Assembly: GCF_019704555.1 (NCBI RefSeq) | Contig: NZ_AP024745.1 | Location: forward strand, 752,501-816,500 | Direction of reading: 5' to 3' | DNA: 64,000 nt | From: Actinoplanes sp. L3-i22 | GTDB lineage: Bacteria; Actinomycetota; Actinomycetes; Mycobacteriales; Micromonosporaceae | In this document: piece after piece, positions 33,473 to 42,829 of the stretch | Position numbering within the stretch: position 1 is the first letter of the stretch | Layout of the letters: every line of letters begins with the position of its first letter | Notes under the pieces: generated by a model | The model's database searches: none | What the model was told of the DNA's origin: nothing | What the model saw: the letters and a program-made list of their open reading frames with translations, nothing else | Made by a program: the position numbers and the translations under genes

Positions 33473-35317
33473 TCAGGGGGTGGTCGTGATGCGGTTGGCC
33501 GGACCGGGGGCAATGGTGCCCGTGGCGAGGTAGGCGGTGAGCGCGTCGATGTCGAAACCGGGCGCGGTGACGACCTTGGCGGGGTCGACGACCAGGTTGC
33601 CGAAGCCGTCCCCACCCGCGGCCAGGAAGTTGTTGATGGTGACCTGGTAGGTGGCGGCCGGGTCGATCGGCGTGCCGTTCAGGGCGAGGTTGCTGACCCG
33701 CGAGCCGAGCGCGGCGGAGGCGCTCCAGGTGTAGGTGAAGCCGGCCGAGACCTGGAGGATCTTCGTGGTGGTCTGCCCGGAGTAACCGGCGAACTGCTGC
33801 TCCAGCACGCTCTTGAGCTGCGCGCCGGTGAGCGGCTCGGTGGCGACCAGGTTGTTGAACGGCTGAACGGTGAACGCCTCGCCGTAGGTGACCTGGCCGT
33901 AGGCCTCGCCACCGGTCGACTGGTCGGCGTCGAAGTCGGCGCGGATGCCGCCCGGGTTCATCAGGGCGATCTGCGCGCCGGCGGACTTGGTGTAGGACAG
34001 CTGGGCGTCCGCGATGACGTCGCCGAGCGGGCTCTCACCGGCCGCGGTGTTGGTGCGCACGATGTCACCGGTGATGCTGCCGACCACCTTGTTGGCGAGC
34101 GGGGCGACGGCGACCCGGTACTTGTCGGCGACCTTCTTCGCGGCGGCGTCGACGGTGGCCGGGTTCTTCAGGTAGACGCCGGCCGCGTCCTTCTTCCAGC
34201 CGCCGTTGCCGTCCGGGACGCCGTTCTCCACGATCACGTTCTTCGCGGTGATCTCGGCGAACTTACCGGTGCGCTTGTCCAGCGAGTAGTCGATGTCGGT
34301 GATCAGCTGGCCGTTGGTGCCGGCGCTGGTCACCACGGTGTCCGTGCCGGTCTTGTTCGGCAGCTTGCAGCTGTAGAACCGGTGCGTGTGCCCGGAGACG
34401 ACCACGCCGATCTCCGGGTTCAGGCCCTTGACGATGTCGACCACCGGGCCGGTGAAGTTCACGCAGTCCGAGACGCCCGGGGTGGGGGTCGCCGAGCCCT
34501 GCGCGCCGCCCTCGTGCAGCAGCAGGACCTGCGCCTTGACCCCGAACAGCTTGAGGATGTTGCTCCACTTGTTCGCGGTCACGATCTCGTCGGTGAAGTG
34601 CACGTTCTTGATGCCGGCCGGGTTGACGATGCCGGCCGTGCCCTCCAGCGTCAGGCCGATGAAGCCGACCGGCACGCCCTTGACGTACTTGATCTCGATG
34701 GGCGGCAGGATCGGCAGCCCGGTCTTGTTGTTGATCGTGTTCGCGGCCAGGTAGGTGAACTTCGCCCCGCGGTACGGGTCGCCGTCCTGGCAGCCGTCGA
34801 CCGGGTGACACCCGCCGCGCTGGATCCGGATCAGCTCGTCCACGCCCTCGTCGAACTCGTGGTTGCCCACCGAGCTGACCTGCAGGCCGATCGTGTTCAT
34901 CAGCTCGATCGTCGGCTCGTCGTGGAACGCCGCGCTGACCAGCGGGGACGCGCCGATCAGGTCGCCGGCCCCGGCGGTGATGGTCGCCCGGCCCTCGCTC
35001 GTGGCCTCGGCGCGCAGCTTCTTCAGGTACGTCGCGAGGTACTCCACCCCACCGGCCGGGGTGCTGGTGCCCCCGGCGTTGACCACCGCGCCGCTGCCGA
35101 TCGGCGGGTCGATCGCGCCGTGGAAGTCGTTGTAGCTGAGGATCTGACCCTTGACCAGGGCCGATCCGTGCGACGCGCCGTAGCTGGCGGTGACCGGCGT
35201 GAACTCGGCGGGCGGCGCGGCGGCCGCGGACTGGGCGGCGGGCATCGCGGACAGCGCGCCCACGACGGCAAGGGCGACGGCTGGTACGCCGATACGCCGC
35301 CGAAGCGGAGAAGTCAT
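33473..35317 (-). CDS. Secreted 5'-nucleotidase / UshA-like metallophosphoesterase
   Basis: 614 residues. A signal peptide covers about 1-34. The metallophosphoesterase domain shows YNDFHGA (metal ligands Asp64 and His66), VGNHEFDEG and SGHTHRFY, the standard two-metal set, although the first motif has NDFHG where many have DTHG. The C-terminal 5'-nucleotidase domain (about 370-600) contains NPGGIRADF and the substrate-sandwiching aromatic region QPFNNLVATEPLTG. It probably dephosphorylates extracellular nucleotides for phosphate or nucleoside salvage. Monocistronic, ending in a strong hairpin, divergent from pcrA. Confidence 0.93.
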   Translation of the reverse strand: MTSPLRRRIGVPAVALAVVGALSAMPAAQSAAAAPPAEFTPVTASYGASHGSALVKGQILSYNDFHGAIDPPIGSGAVVNAGGTSTPAGGVEYLATYLKKLRAEATSEGRATITAGAGDLIGASPLVSAAFHDEPTIELMNTIGLQVSSVGNHEFDEGVDELIRIQRGGCHPVDGCQDGDPYRGAKFTYLAANTINNKTGLPILPPIEIKYVKGVPVGFIGLTLEGTAGIVNPAGIKNVHFTDEIVTANKWSNILKLFGVKAQVLLLHEGGAQGSATPTPGVSDCVNFTGPVVDIVKGLNPEIGVVVSGHTHRFYSCKLPNKTGTDTVVTSAGTNGQLITDIDYSLDKRTGKFAEITAKNVIVENGVPDGNGGWKKDAAGVYLKNPATVDAAAKKVADKYRVAVAPLANKVVGSITGDIVRTNTAAGESPLGDVIADAQLSYTKSAGAQIALMNPGGIRADFDADQSTGGEAYGQVTYGEAFTVQPFNNLVATEPLTGAQLKSVLEQQFAGYSGQTTTKILQVSAGFTYTWSASAALGSRVSNLALNGTPIDPAATYQVTINNFLAAGGDGFGNLVVDPAKVVTAPGFDIDALTAYLATGTIAPGPANRITTTP

Positions 35318-35488
35318 GTTATGGAGCCTCCGGATTCTGCAGTGGACGTTCAGGCAACCCGATCAGACTCGTTGATCAGGCTCTTCGGCGCCACCACTTC
35401 GAGGTGACATGTCGATTGCCGAACACCGATGTCCGCCCCGCCGTGGCGCGATCGGGTGTCGGAGGGTCGGCATACACTGGCTCCCGCG

Positions 35489-37906
35489 ATGCGACCTTCA
35501 TCTGAACCTTCCGACAACGCCCTGTTCGCGCTGCCCACGGCCGTTCCCCCGGCGCCCGTGCGGCCGGCCCCGCGGAGATCCGCCGACCCCGAGGCTCTGC
35601 TCGAAGGGCTGAACGGCCCGCAACGGGACGCGGTGACCCACGCCGGGGGCCCGCTGCTGATCGTGGCCGGCGCCGGCTCGGGCAAGACCCGGGTGCTGAC
35701 CCACCGGATCGCGTACCTGCTGGCCGCGCGGAACGTGCACCCCGGCGAGATCATGGCGATCACGTTCACCAACAAGGCGGCCGGCGAGATGAAGGAGCGG
35801 GTCGCCCACCTGGTCGGCCCGCGCGCCCGGCTGATGTGGGTGTCGACGTTCCACTCGGCCTGTGTGCGGATCCTGCGCGCCGAGCACGAGCACGCCGGGC
35901 TGAAGAGCACGTTCTCGATCTACGACGCGGACGACTCGCGCCGGCTGATGACCCTGGTCGCCCGGGAGCTGGATCTGGACCCGAAGCGGTACACCGCGCG
36001 GGGCCTGGCCGCCCAGGTGTCGAATCTGAAGAACGAGCTGGTCGACCCGGAGACGTTCAAGCAGCGGGCGAACGGGCCGAACGAGCGGGCCGTGTCGGAG
36101 GCGTACGAGTTGTATCAGCGCCGCCTGCGTGAGGCGCACGCGCTGGACTTCGACGACATCATCATGTCGGTGGTGCACCTGTTCCAGTCGCACCCGCTGG
36201 TCGCCGAGGCGTACCGGCGCCGGTTCCGGCACGTGATGGTCGACGAGTACCAGGACACCAACCACGCGCAGTACACGCTGATCCGCGAGCTGGTCGGCAA
36301 GGATCACGAGGACCCGTCCGAGCTGTGCGTGGTCGGTGACGCCGACCAGTCGATCTACGCGTTCCGGGGCGCCACGATCCGCAACATCCTGGAGTTCGAG
36401 CGGGACTACCCGTCCGCGCGGACCATCCTGCTGGAGCAGAACTACCGCTCCACCCAGACGATCCTCTCCGCGGCGAACGCGGTGATCGACCGGAACACCT
36501 CGCGCAAGCCCAAGCGGCTCTGGAGCGACCAGGGCGCCGGCGAGCAGATCGTGGGCTACGTCGCCGACACCGAGCACGCCGAGGCCGACTGGGTGGCCCG
36601 GGAGATCGACCGGCTGACCGACAACCATGACGTCCGCCCCGGTGACGTCGCCGTCTTCTACCGCACCAACAACCAGTCCCGGGTGTTCGAGGAGGTGTTC
36701 ATCCGGGTCGGCCTGCCCTACAAGGTGGTCGGCGGGGTGCGCTTCTACGAGCGCAAGGAGGTGCGGGACGCGCTGGGCTACCTGCGCGCGATCGTGAACG
36801 ACGACGACACGGTCAGCATCCGGCGCGTGCTGAACACGCCGAAGCGCGGGATCGGGGACCGGGCCGAGGCGTGCGTCGAGGCGCTGTCGAACCGGGACCG
36901 GATCTCGTTCGGCCAGGCGCTGCGGCACGCGCGGAACGCGCCAGGCATCTCCACCCGCGCGGCGAACAGCATTCTGGACTTCGTGCGGCTCCTCGACGAC
37001 CTGCGGGAGCTGGCGCTGACCGCCCCGCCGGAGGAGGTGCTGGAGTCGGTGCTGCAGCGCTCCGGGCTGCTCAGCGAGCTGGAGGAGAGCCTCGACCCGC
37101 AGGACCAGGGCCGGGTGGAGAACCTGCAGGAGCTCGTCAGCGTCGCCCGGGAGTACACCGAACGGGTGGAGTCGCAGGCGAGCGAGGACGATCCGGAAGC
37201 GCCGGCGGCGACGCTGGCCGGGTTCCTGGAGCAGGTGGCCCTGGTCGCGGACGCCGACCAGATCCCCTCCGACGACCCCGATCACCAGGGCGTGGTCACG
37301 CTGATGACCCTGCACACCGCGAAGGGCCTGGAGTTCCCGGTGGTGTTCCTGACCGGCCTGGAGGACGGCATCTTCCCGCACATGCGGGCGATGTCCGACA
37401 ACACCGAGCTGGAGGAGGAGCGCCGGTTGGCGTACGTCGGGATCACCCGCGCCCGCCAGCGCCTCTACCTGTCCCGCGCGGTGACCCGCTCGCAGTGGGG
37501 CCAGCCGCAGTACAACCCGCCGTCGCGGTTCACCGACGAGCTGCCGGCCGAGCTGGTGCGCTGGGAGCGCACCGGCGGGTCGTACACGTCCTGGTCCGGC
37601 ACGGGTGGCGGGCACGGCGGCCGGGCCGGCGGCGACCGGGGCCGGGGTGGCGGTTTCGCCGGCGGCACGCCGAAGGCGCAGCGGATCGCCGAGCGGCTCG
37701 GCATCGACGCGAGCAAGCTGTCCACCGCGAGCGAGCTCAAGCAGGCGCCGAAGGTGGAGCCCGGCGACCGGGTCAACCACCAGCGTTACGGCCTGGGCCG
37801 GGTGGTCACCGTGGAGGGGCAGGGCCCCGGCGCCCGCGCGCAGATCGACTTCGGCGATCAAGTGATGTGGCTGATCCTGCGGCACGCCCCGATCGAGAAG
37901 ATCTAA
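35489..37906 (+). CDS. pcrA: UvrD/PcrA-family DNA helicase
   Basis: 805 residues from ATG 35489. Superfamily 1A helicase moving 3'-5' in repair and replication restart. Motif I is AGAGSGKTRVLTHR (about residue 65), Ia is ITFTNKAAGEMKERV, II is VDEYQDTN, III is DADQSIYAFRGA, IV is QNYRST, V is LMTLHTAKGLEFPVVFL and VI is VGITRARQRLYLSRA. The C-terminus has a Gly-rich linker and a Tudor-like RNA polymerase-binding end (GDRVNHQRYGLGRVVTVEGQG) as in actinobacterial PcrA. The frame is open to 35429, but TACACT at 35473-35478 looks like a -10 element, which would give a nearly leaderless mRNA starting close to 35489. Confidence 0.95.
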   Translation: MRPSSEPSDNALFALPTAVPPAPVRPAPRRSADPEALLEGLNGPQRDAVTHAGGPLLIVAGAGSGKTRVLTHRIAYLLAARNVHPGEIMAITFTNKAAGEMKERVAHLVGPRARLMWVSTFHSACVRILRAEHEHAGLKSTFSIYDADDSRRLMTLVARELDLDPKRYTARGLAAQVSNLKNELVDPETFKQRANGPNERAVSEAYELYQRRLREAHALDFDDIIMSVVHLFQSHPLVAEAYRRRFRHVMVDEYQDTNHAQYTLIRELVGKDHEDPSELCVVGDADQSIYAFRGATIRNILEFERDYPSARTILLEQNYRSTQTILSAANAVIDRNTSRKPKRLWSDQGAGEQIVGYVADTEHAEADWVAREIDRLTDNHDVRPGDVAVFYRTNNQSRVFEEVFIRVGLPYKVVGGVRFYERKEVRDALGYLRAIVNDDDTVSIRRVLNTPKRGIGDRAEACVEALSNRDRISFGQALRHARNAPGISTRAANSILDFVRLLDDLRELALTAPPEEVLESVLQRSGLLSELEESLDPQDQGRVENLQELVSVAREYTERVESQASEDDPEAPAATLAGFLEQVALVADADQIPSDDPDHQGVVTLMTLHTAKGLEFPVVFLTGLEDGIFPHMRAMSDNTELEEERRLAYVGITRARQRLYLSRAVTRSQWGQPQYNPPSRFTDELPAELVRWERTGGSYTSWSGTGGGHGGRAGGDRGRGGGFAGGTPKAQRIAERLGIDASKLSTASELKQAPKVEPGDRVNHQRYGLGRVVTVEGQGPGARAQIDFGDQVMWLILRHAPIEKI

Positions 37907-37921
37907 GACCAAAATTCCGAT

Positions 37922-38764
37922 TCAGTACGTATCGCAGCCGGGAATGTCCACCCCGCGCTGATGCATCCACGCGGTCGGTTCGATCGGGTTCTTGTAGTGC
38001 CCCTCGTGCACCTCGAAGTGCAGGTGCGGGCCGGTCGAGTGCCCGGTCGAGCCCTCGTCGCCGATCTGCTCGCCGGCCCGCACGACCTGGCCGACGGTCA
38101 CCGCGATCCGGGACATGTGGCCGTAGTGGGTGAGCCAGCCGTCGCCGTGGTCGATCAGCACGGCGTTGCCGTAGCCCTCGGCCGCCCCGGCCCGGACCAC
38201 GACGCCGGCGCCGGCCGCGAGGATCGGGCTGCCGTCCGGCGCGGCCAGGTCCACGCCGGCGTGCAGGCGGCCCCAGCGCTGCCCGAAGCAGGACGTGACC
38301 CGGGCGGCCGGGTTCGGGTTCACCCAGCCGGTGCCGGTCCCGCCGGTCGTGCCGTGCGAGGCCACCAGCGGGACGATCGCGGGGGCCGGCTTTGCCTTGC
38401 GCAGCACCGGCGCGGCCGAGGAGACGCCCAGGCCGGCCGCGATGCCCAGCCCCTCGTCGTCGGTGCCGAGCCGGGGGTACGTCTTGCCGGGCGCCTCGTC
38501 ACCGCTGGGCGGGACGATCGGGAGGGCGGCGGTGGCGTGCGCGGCGGTGTGCCCGCGGCTGGAGGAGTGGTCGCCCGGGCCGGCCGCCGAGGCGGCGGCG
38601 CCGGCGATCCCGATCCCGGTGGCGAGCGTGGCGGTCAGCGCGGTGAGGGAGAGGACGGACCGGCTGCGGCTGGCGAAGAGTGCCGGGAAGACCGGGGCCC
38701 GGTGCCGGCCGAGGCGTTCCTGACGGTGCCGCCCGTTGGCGCCCGCAGCCGTTGTCTGCCCCAC
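37922..38764 (-). CDS. M23-family (LytM-like) peptidase, membrane-anchored or secreted
   Basis: 280 residues, GTG start with GGGAGGAG upstream. One hydrophobic segment (about 38-60) serves as signal or anchor, then a Ser/Pro linker. The peptidase domain (about 150-275) has the zinc ligands His168 and Asp172 (RLHAGVDLAAPDG) and His249 with catalytic His247 (GPHLHFEV), so it should be active. M23 enzymes cut peptidoglycan cross-bridges. Convergent with pcrA with only 15 bp between, and followed by a second M23 gene upstream in the same orientation. Confidence 0.92.
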   Translation of the reverse strand: MGQTTAAGANGRHRQERLGRHRAPVFPALFASRSRSVLSLTALTATLATGIGIAGAAASAAGPGDHSSSRGHTAAHATAALPIVPPSGDEAPGKTYPRLGTDDEGLGIAAGLGVSSAAPVLRKAKPAPAIVPLVASHGTTGGTGTGWVNPNPAARVTSCFGQRWGRLHAGVDLAAPDGSPILAAGAGVVVRAGAAEGYGNAVLIDHGDGWLTHYGHMSRIAVTVGQVVRAGEQIGDEGSTGHSTGPHLHFEVHEGHYKNPIEPTAWMHQRGVDIPGCDTY

Positions 38765-38845
38765 GCGTAACTCTCCTCCCGACGACCGTGATTCGTGCTG
38801 TCACGGTTCTGTCGGCGGGGCGCGCGGAGCGCTGAGGGAGATCGT

Positions 38846-38862
38846 GGCCGGTACAACCGGCC
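38846..38862 (-). terminator. Short hairpin between the two M23 genes
   Basis: GGCCGGT and ACCGGCC pair around TGT, just after the stop of the upstream M23 gene. It has no T run and may be a weak terminator or a stability stem. Confidence 0.45.
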
Positions 38863-38870
38863 GGCAACTC

Positions 38871-39629
38871 TTAGGAGGCGGCTTCGGCCGCGGCCATGCT
38901 CGCGTAGACCGACTCGGTCTGGAGCTGGATGTCGACCCCGTGCGCCTTGAGGAAGGTGATCGGGTCGATCGGCTTGCCGCTGACGTGGATCTCGAGGTGC
39001 AGGTGCGTGCCGTACGAGTAACCGGTGTTCCCGATCTCGCCGACCACCTGCCCGGCCTTGACCGTGTCGCCCTTCTTCACCAGCAGCCGCCGGGAGTGGG
39101 CGTAGATGATCTCGGTGCCGTCGTCCTGCTGGACGGTGATCGAGTAGCCGTAGCCGCCGTTGTAGCCGGCCGCGGTCACCGTGCCGCCGTGCACCGCCTT
39201 GTAGGGCGTGCCCTCCGGGGCGGCCAGGTCGATGCCGGCGTGCAGCTTGCCGAACCGGACCCCGAACGCCGAGGTGAACTGGTAGTCGTCGACCGGCAGC
39301 AGGTAGACCTCGGCGGCGGCTTCCTCGTCGGAGAGCTTCGTGCCGGCCTTGGCGGTGGCGTCCCGGTTCTCGCTACGGGAGGCGCGGGTGGCGTCCGTAC
39401 GGTTCGCCAGCGCGTCGGAGGCGGCCTGGGACTGCTGCGACTGGTCGAGGCTCTGCAGGACGTCCGGGCTGATCGTCTTCGCGTCGGAGAGGTTCGCGGC
39501 GCCGAGGGCGACCACACCGGCCCCGACGAAGGCGGAGGTGACGACTGCGGCGTAACGGCTGCGCGGAGGGGTAGGTACACGGCGGCGGCCGCGATAGCGA
39601 TCGGGCTCAGACGACAAGCGCTGGCGCAC
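38871..39629 (-). CDS. M23-family (LytM-like) peptidase
   Basis: 252 residues from the GTG at 39629, chosen because GGAGGG lies six bases upstream; an in-frame TTG two codons earlier is worse placed. An Arg-rich cytoplasmic N-terminus is followed by a membrane helix (about 26-46), an Ala/Gln/Ser-rich, probably coiled, linker, and the M23 domain (about 115-230) with LHAGIDLAAPEG and GTHLHLEIHV carrying all zinc and catalytic residues. Likely a peptidoglycan endopeptidase acting at the wall. Its long upstream region (39630-40149) may hold a regulated leader, but I could not assign one. Confidence 0.92.
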   Translation of the reverse strand: MRQRLSSEPDRYRGRRRVPTPPRSRYAAVVTSAFVGAGVVALGAANLSDAKTISPDVLQSLDQSQQSQAASDALANRTDATRASRSENRDATAKAGTKLSDEEAAAEVYLLPVDDYQFTSAFGVRFGKLHAGIDLAAPEGTPYKAVHGGTVTAAGYNGGYGYSITVQQDDGTEIIYAHSRRLLVKKGDTVKAGQVVGEIGNTGYSYGTHLHLEIHVSGKPIDPITFLKAHGVDIQLQTESVYASMAAAEAAS

Positions 39630-40149
39630 GAACAACCCTCCGTCGACGACATTGCGGCGGCACCCTCGAAACCCGCCGTCAAGCGGTTATCAAGTGTTGG
39701 CCGGGCCCTCGCTTAGGGGTGAACCTGTGCGGGAGCCGTCGCCACGGTAACGAAACGACTGCCCGGTCACAAGTCGCAGCGCCATTTTCGTGACAGTTCC
39801 GCGCCGGTAATGATCAGTTATTGTCCGAATTGGCTTACTTTCCTTAGGGGCAAATTAGCGACGGTGTGTAATCGCCTATAAAGCGGAACGTGATGTGACC
39901 GGAGTAACCATTCCCAAGCCGTGTCCTGGTAGGGGGCGCGCCCCGGGCGTGGTGCCGCGGGGTCGGCGAGGTTGGCACACGAGCGGGGGCCGGATCCGGC
40001 GGCGTCGTGGCATTTGGTGGCGAGGTCATTCCGGAGGGCGACATCACGGAATGGAATTCACTCGGTGTAGCCGAGGCATTTACGGGCGGTGCTACCGCCG
40101 TACCGTCGGCGAATGGTTTTCGCGGCAATGCGGGTCGCCGGGACATAGG
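39630..40149. other. Long intergenic stretch without a supported gene
   Basis: Between the M23 gene and sucC there is about 1 kb with no gene I can support. This part is less GC-rich than the coding DNA and contains AT-rich patches around 39830-39890 suited to promoters. Short ORFs exist on both strands (for example 40007 plus and 40146 minus), but none has a good ribosome site, family resemblance or clear third-position bias. The segment GGGGTGAACC near 39717 recalls part of the ydaO riboswitch, but in the wrong direction for the M23 gene. Confidence 0.5.
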
Positions 40150-40186
40150 GAGGGGCCGGACGCACCCCTCACACGTCCGGCCCCTC
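40150..40186. terminator. Strong hairpin in the intergenic stretch upstream of sucC
   Basis: GAGGGGCCGGACG (40150-40162) pairs perfectly with CGTCCGGCCCCTC (40174-40186). A 13-bp terminator-like stem implies a transcript ending here, although no gene is recognised on either side close by. 40187-40650 holds no supported gene and should contain the sucC promoter. Confidence 0.65.
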
Positions 40187-40650
40187 TATGCGCGATGCCC
40201 CGCCGCCACCCCTCGACCGACAGGGCATCGGCCGCTTTCTGATCCGCGGGCCCGAGTAGCAGCTCGCTGACATCACACTCAACGACGCCCTTCTCCGAGG
40301 GGTTACGCGCCGTCGCGTGACTTTTTGCGAACACTTCCGTGGACGGGCCGGCGAGCGCGGCCGGGGCGAGCCGGCGAGGGCGACCGTCGGGCCCCGGCAA
40401 CCTCTTCTTGCACAGGTGTCCCGACCGTCCCGGACCTGCGATTTCGTCCCCCTGGTGTGTGGTCTTGCACACCGTGTACCCGCGCGGGCACGGAGCCCGA
40501 TTCGGTCGCTAGTCTGCGGATGAAGGCCATTTCACGATGGCCCGACGATCCTCACGCTGGCGGCGCCACTGCGACGCGCCGCGCACACAACAGGTCGGGA
40601 CGCAATGGTGCGGCTTGCCGGCGCTTGGCGTCGCGAGCGAAAGGAGACAC

Positions 40651-41829
40651 GTGGACCTGTTCGAGTATCAGGGGCGCGACCTGTTCGAACGGCACGGGCT
40701 GCCCGTGCTGGGCGGCGGCGTCGCCGAGACCCCGCAGGAGGCCCGGGCGATCGCCGAGCGCCTCGGTGGCAAGGTCGTCGTCAAGGCGCAGGTGAAGGTC
40801 GGTGGCCGCGGTAAGGCCGGCGGCGTCAAGCTGGCCGACGGCGCCGACGAGGCGGAAGCCCGCGCGACCGACATCCTGGGCATGGACATCAAGGGTCACA
40901 CCGTCCACAAGGTGATGCTGGCCGAGACGGCCGACATCAAGGAGGAGTACTACTTCTCCTACCTGCTGGACCGGGCGAACCGTACGTTCCTCTGCATCGC
41001 CAGCGTCGCCGGTGGTATGGAGATCGAGACGGTCGCCGAGACCGACCCGGACCGGGTCGCCAAGGTCGCCATCGACGCCAGCAAGGGCGTGGACGAGGCC
41101 ACGGCGCGGGAGATCGTCACCCTCGCCAAGTTCCCGGCCGACGTCGCCGACCAGGTCGTCGACATCGCGGTGAAGCTGTGGCAGGCGTTCGTCGCCGAGG
41201 ACGCCCTGCTGGTCGAGGTCAACCCGCTGGCCAAGGTGGGCGACGGCCGGGTGCTGGCGCTGGACGCCAAGGTCACGCTGGACGAGAACGCCGGCTTCCG
41301 GCACCCCGACCACGAGGCGCTCGAGGACAAGTCCGCGGTCGACCCGATCGAGCAGGCGGCCAAGGCCAAGAACCTCAACTACGTCAAGCTCGACGGCGAG
41401 GTCGGCATCATCGGCAACGGCGCGGGCCTGGTCATGTCGACCCTCGACGTGGTCGCGTACGCCGGTGAGAAGCACGGCGGCGTGAAGCCGGCGAACTTCC
41501 TCGACATCGGTGGCGGCGCCAGCGCCCAGGTGATGGCGAACGGCCTGGAGATCGTCCTCGGCGACCCGTCGGTGAAGTCGGTCTTCGTGAACGTCTTCGG
41601 CGGCATCACCGCCTGTGACGCGGTGGCCAACGGCATCATCCAGGCGCTCGAGCTGCTCGCCGACCGCGGCGAGACGGTCACCAAGCCGCTCGTGGTGCGT
41701 CTCGACGGCAACAACGCCGAGGCCGGCCGCGCCATCCTCGACGGCGCCAACAACCCGCTCGTCACGCGGGTCGACACGATGGACGGAGCGGCAGAGAAGG
41801 CCGCCGAGCTCGCGGCTGCGGGGAAGTGA
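40651..41829 (+). CDS. sucC: Succinyl-CoA synthetase beta subunit
   Basis: 392 residues, GTG start with AAGGAGACAC directly upstream; the open frame extends further but without a site. ATP-grasp fold: [19 protein letters not shown] at the start, [18 protein letters not shown] for nucleotide binding, and the CoA-ligase part with [13 protein letters not shown] and [13 protein letters not shown] at about 300-325. With the alpha subunit it makes succinate and ATP or GTP from succinyl-CoA in the TCA cycle. The alpha-subunit gene begins four bases after the stop. Confidence 0.96.
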   Translation: MDLFEYQGRDLFERHGLPVLGGGVAETPQEARAIAERLGGKVVVKAQVKVGGRGKAGGVKLADGADEAEARATDILGMDIKGHTVHKVMLAETADIKEEYYFSYLLDRANRTFLCIASVAGGMEIETVAETDPDRVAKVAIDASKGVDEATAREIVTLAKFPADVADQVVDIAVKLWQAFVAEDALLVEVNPLAKVGDGRVLALDAKVTLDENAGFRHPDHEALEDKSAVDPIEQAAKAKNLNYVKLDGEVGIIGNGAGLVMSTLDVVAYAGEKHGGVKPANFLDIGGGASAQVMANGLEIVLGDPSVKSVFVNVFGGITACDAVANGIIQALELLADRGETVTKPLVVRLDGNNAEAGRAILDGANNPLVTRVDTMDGAAEKAAELAAAGK

Positions 41830-41833
41830 ACTA

Positions 41834-42715
41834 ATGGCTATCTGGCTCACCAAGGACTCCAAGGTCATCGTCCAGGGCATCACCGGTGGCGAGGGCTCCA
41901 AGCACACCAAGCGGATGCTCGCCGCGGGCACCCAGGTGGTCGGCGGCGTGAACCCGCGCAAGGCCGGCACCAAGGTGGACTTCGACGGCACCGAGCTGCC
42001 GGTGTTCGCCACGGTCGCCGAGGCGATCAAGGAGACCGGCGCCGACGTGTCGGTCATCTTCGTGCCGCCGGCGTTCACCAAGGCCGCGGTCCTCGAGGCG
42101 ATCGACGCCGAGATCCCGCTGGCCATCGTGATCACCGAGGGCGTACCGGTGCAGGACTCGGCGTCCTTCTGGTCGTACAACGTGGCCAAGGGTGAGAAGA
42201 CCCGGATCATCGGCCCGAACTGCCCGGGCATCGCCTCGCCGGGCGCGTCGAACGCCGGCATCATCCCGGCCGACATCACCCCGCAGGGCCGGATCGGCCT
42301 GGTCAGCAAGAGCGGCACGCTGACCTACCAGCTCATGTACGAGCTGCGGGAGTTCGGCTTCTCCACGGCCGTCGGCATCGGTGGCGACCCGATCATCGGG
42401 ACCACGCACATCGACGCGCTGAAGGCGTTCCAGGAGGACCCGGACACCGACGCGATCGTGATGATCGGTGAGATCGGTGGCGACGCCGAGGAGCGGGCCG
42501 CCGAGTTCATCAAGGCGCACGTGACCAAGCCGGTGGTCGGCTACATCGCCGGCTTCACCGCTCCGCCCGGCAAGACCATGGGTCACGCCGGCGCGATCAT
42601 CTCCGGCTCGGCCGGCACCGCCGACGCGAAGAAGGCGGCGCTGGAGGCGGCGGGCGTCAAGGTCGGCAAGACGCCGAGCGAGACGGCCCGGCTCATGCGC
42701 GAGATCATGAGCTGA
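41834..42715 (+). CDS. sucD: Succinyl-CoA synthetase alpha subunit
   Basis: 293 residues. The CoA-binding N-terminus shows [24 protein letters not shown], and the phosphorylated histidine lies in GHAGAIISG (about residue 252). [11 protein letters not shown] and [10 protein letters not shown] are standard. It forms the complex with the product of sucC just upstream. A strong hairpin ends the operon. Confidence 0.96.
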   Translation: MAIWLTKDSKVIVQGITGGEGSKHTKRMLAAGTQVVGGVNPRKAGTKVDFDGTELPVFATVAEAIKETGADVSVIFVPPAFTKAAVLEAIDAEIPLAIVITEGVPVQDSASFWSYNVAKGEKTRIIGPNCPGIASPGASNAGIIPADITPQGRIGLVSKSGTLTYQLMYELREFGFSTAVGIGGDPIIGTTHIDALKAFQEDPDTDAIVMIGEIGGDAEERAAEFIKAHVTKPVVGYIAGFTAPPGKTMGHAGAIISGSAGTADAKKAALEAAGVKVGKTPSETARLMREIMS

Positions 42716-42734
42716 CCATCGATCTGCCTACGAT

Positions 42735-42781
42735 CGGCGCGCCGCCGGCCGGGTCGACGAGACCCGATCGGCGGCGCGCCG
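42735..42781 (+). terminator. Terminator of sucCD
   Basis: CGGCGCGCCGCCG (42735-42747) pairs with CGGCGGCGCGCCG (42769-42781), 13 bp, with further pairing of CGGGTC and GACCCG inside. Confidence 0.8.
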
Positions 42782-42829
42782 TCGTATCTGCATCGCTGTA
42801 AGTGCCCTGGCGTGACAAGGTAGGTCGCG

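Noticed and set aside
39690..39790. ydaO-type c-di-AMP riboswitch near the M23 peptidase gene
   Set aside because: GGGGTGAACC and a nearby CGCTTA recall the motif but lie on the plus strand, pointing away from the M23 gene, and the remaining conserved parts could not be found.
39844..40146. Minus-strand ORF of 100 codons, Pro/Thr-rich
   Set aside because: No ribosome site, no recognisable family, and a plus-strand ORF over the same bases looks equally good, so neither is supported.
40092..40472. Minus-strand ORF of 126 codons upstream of sucC
   Set aside because: It runs straight through the strong terminator stem at 40150-40186 and shows only moderate third-position bias.
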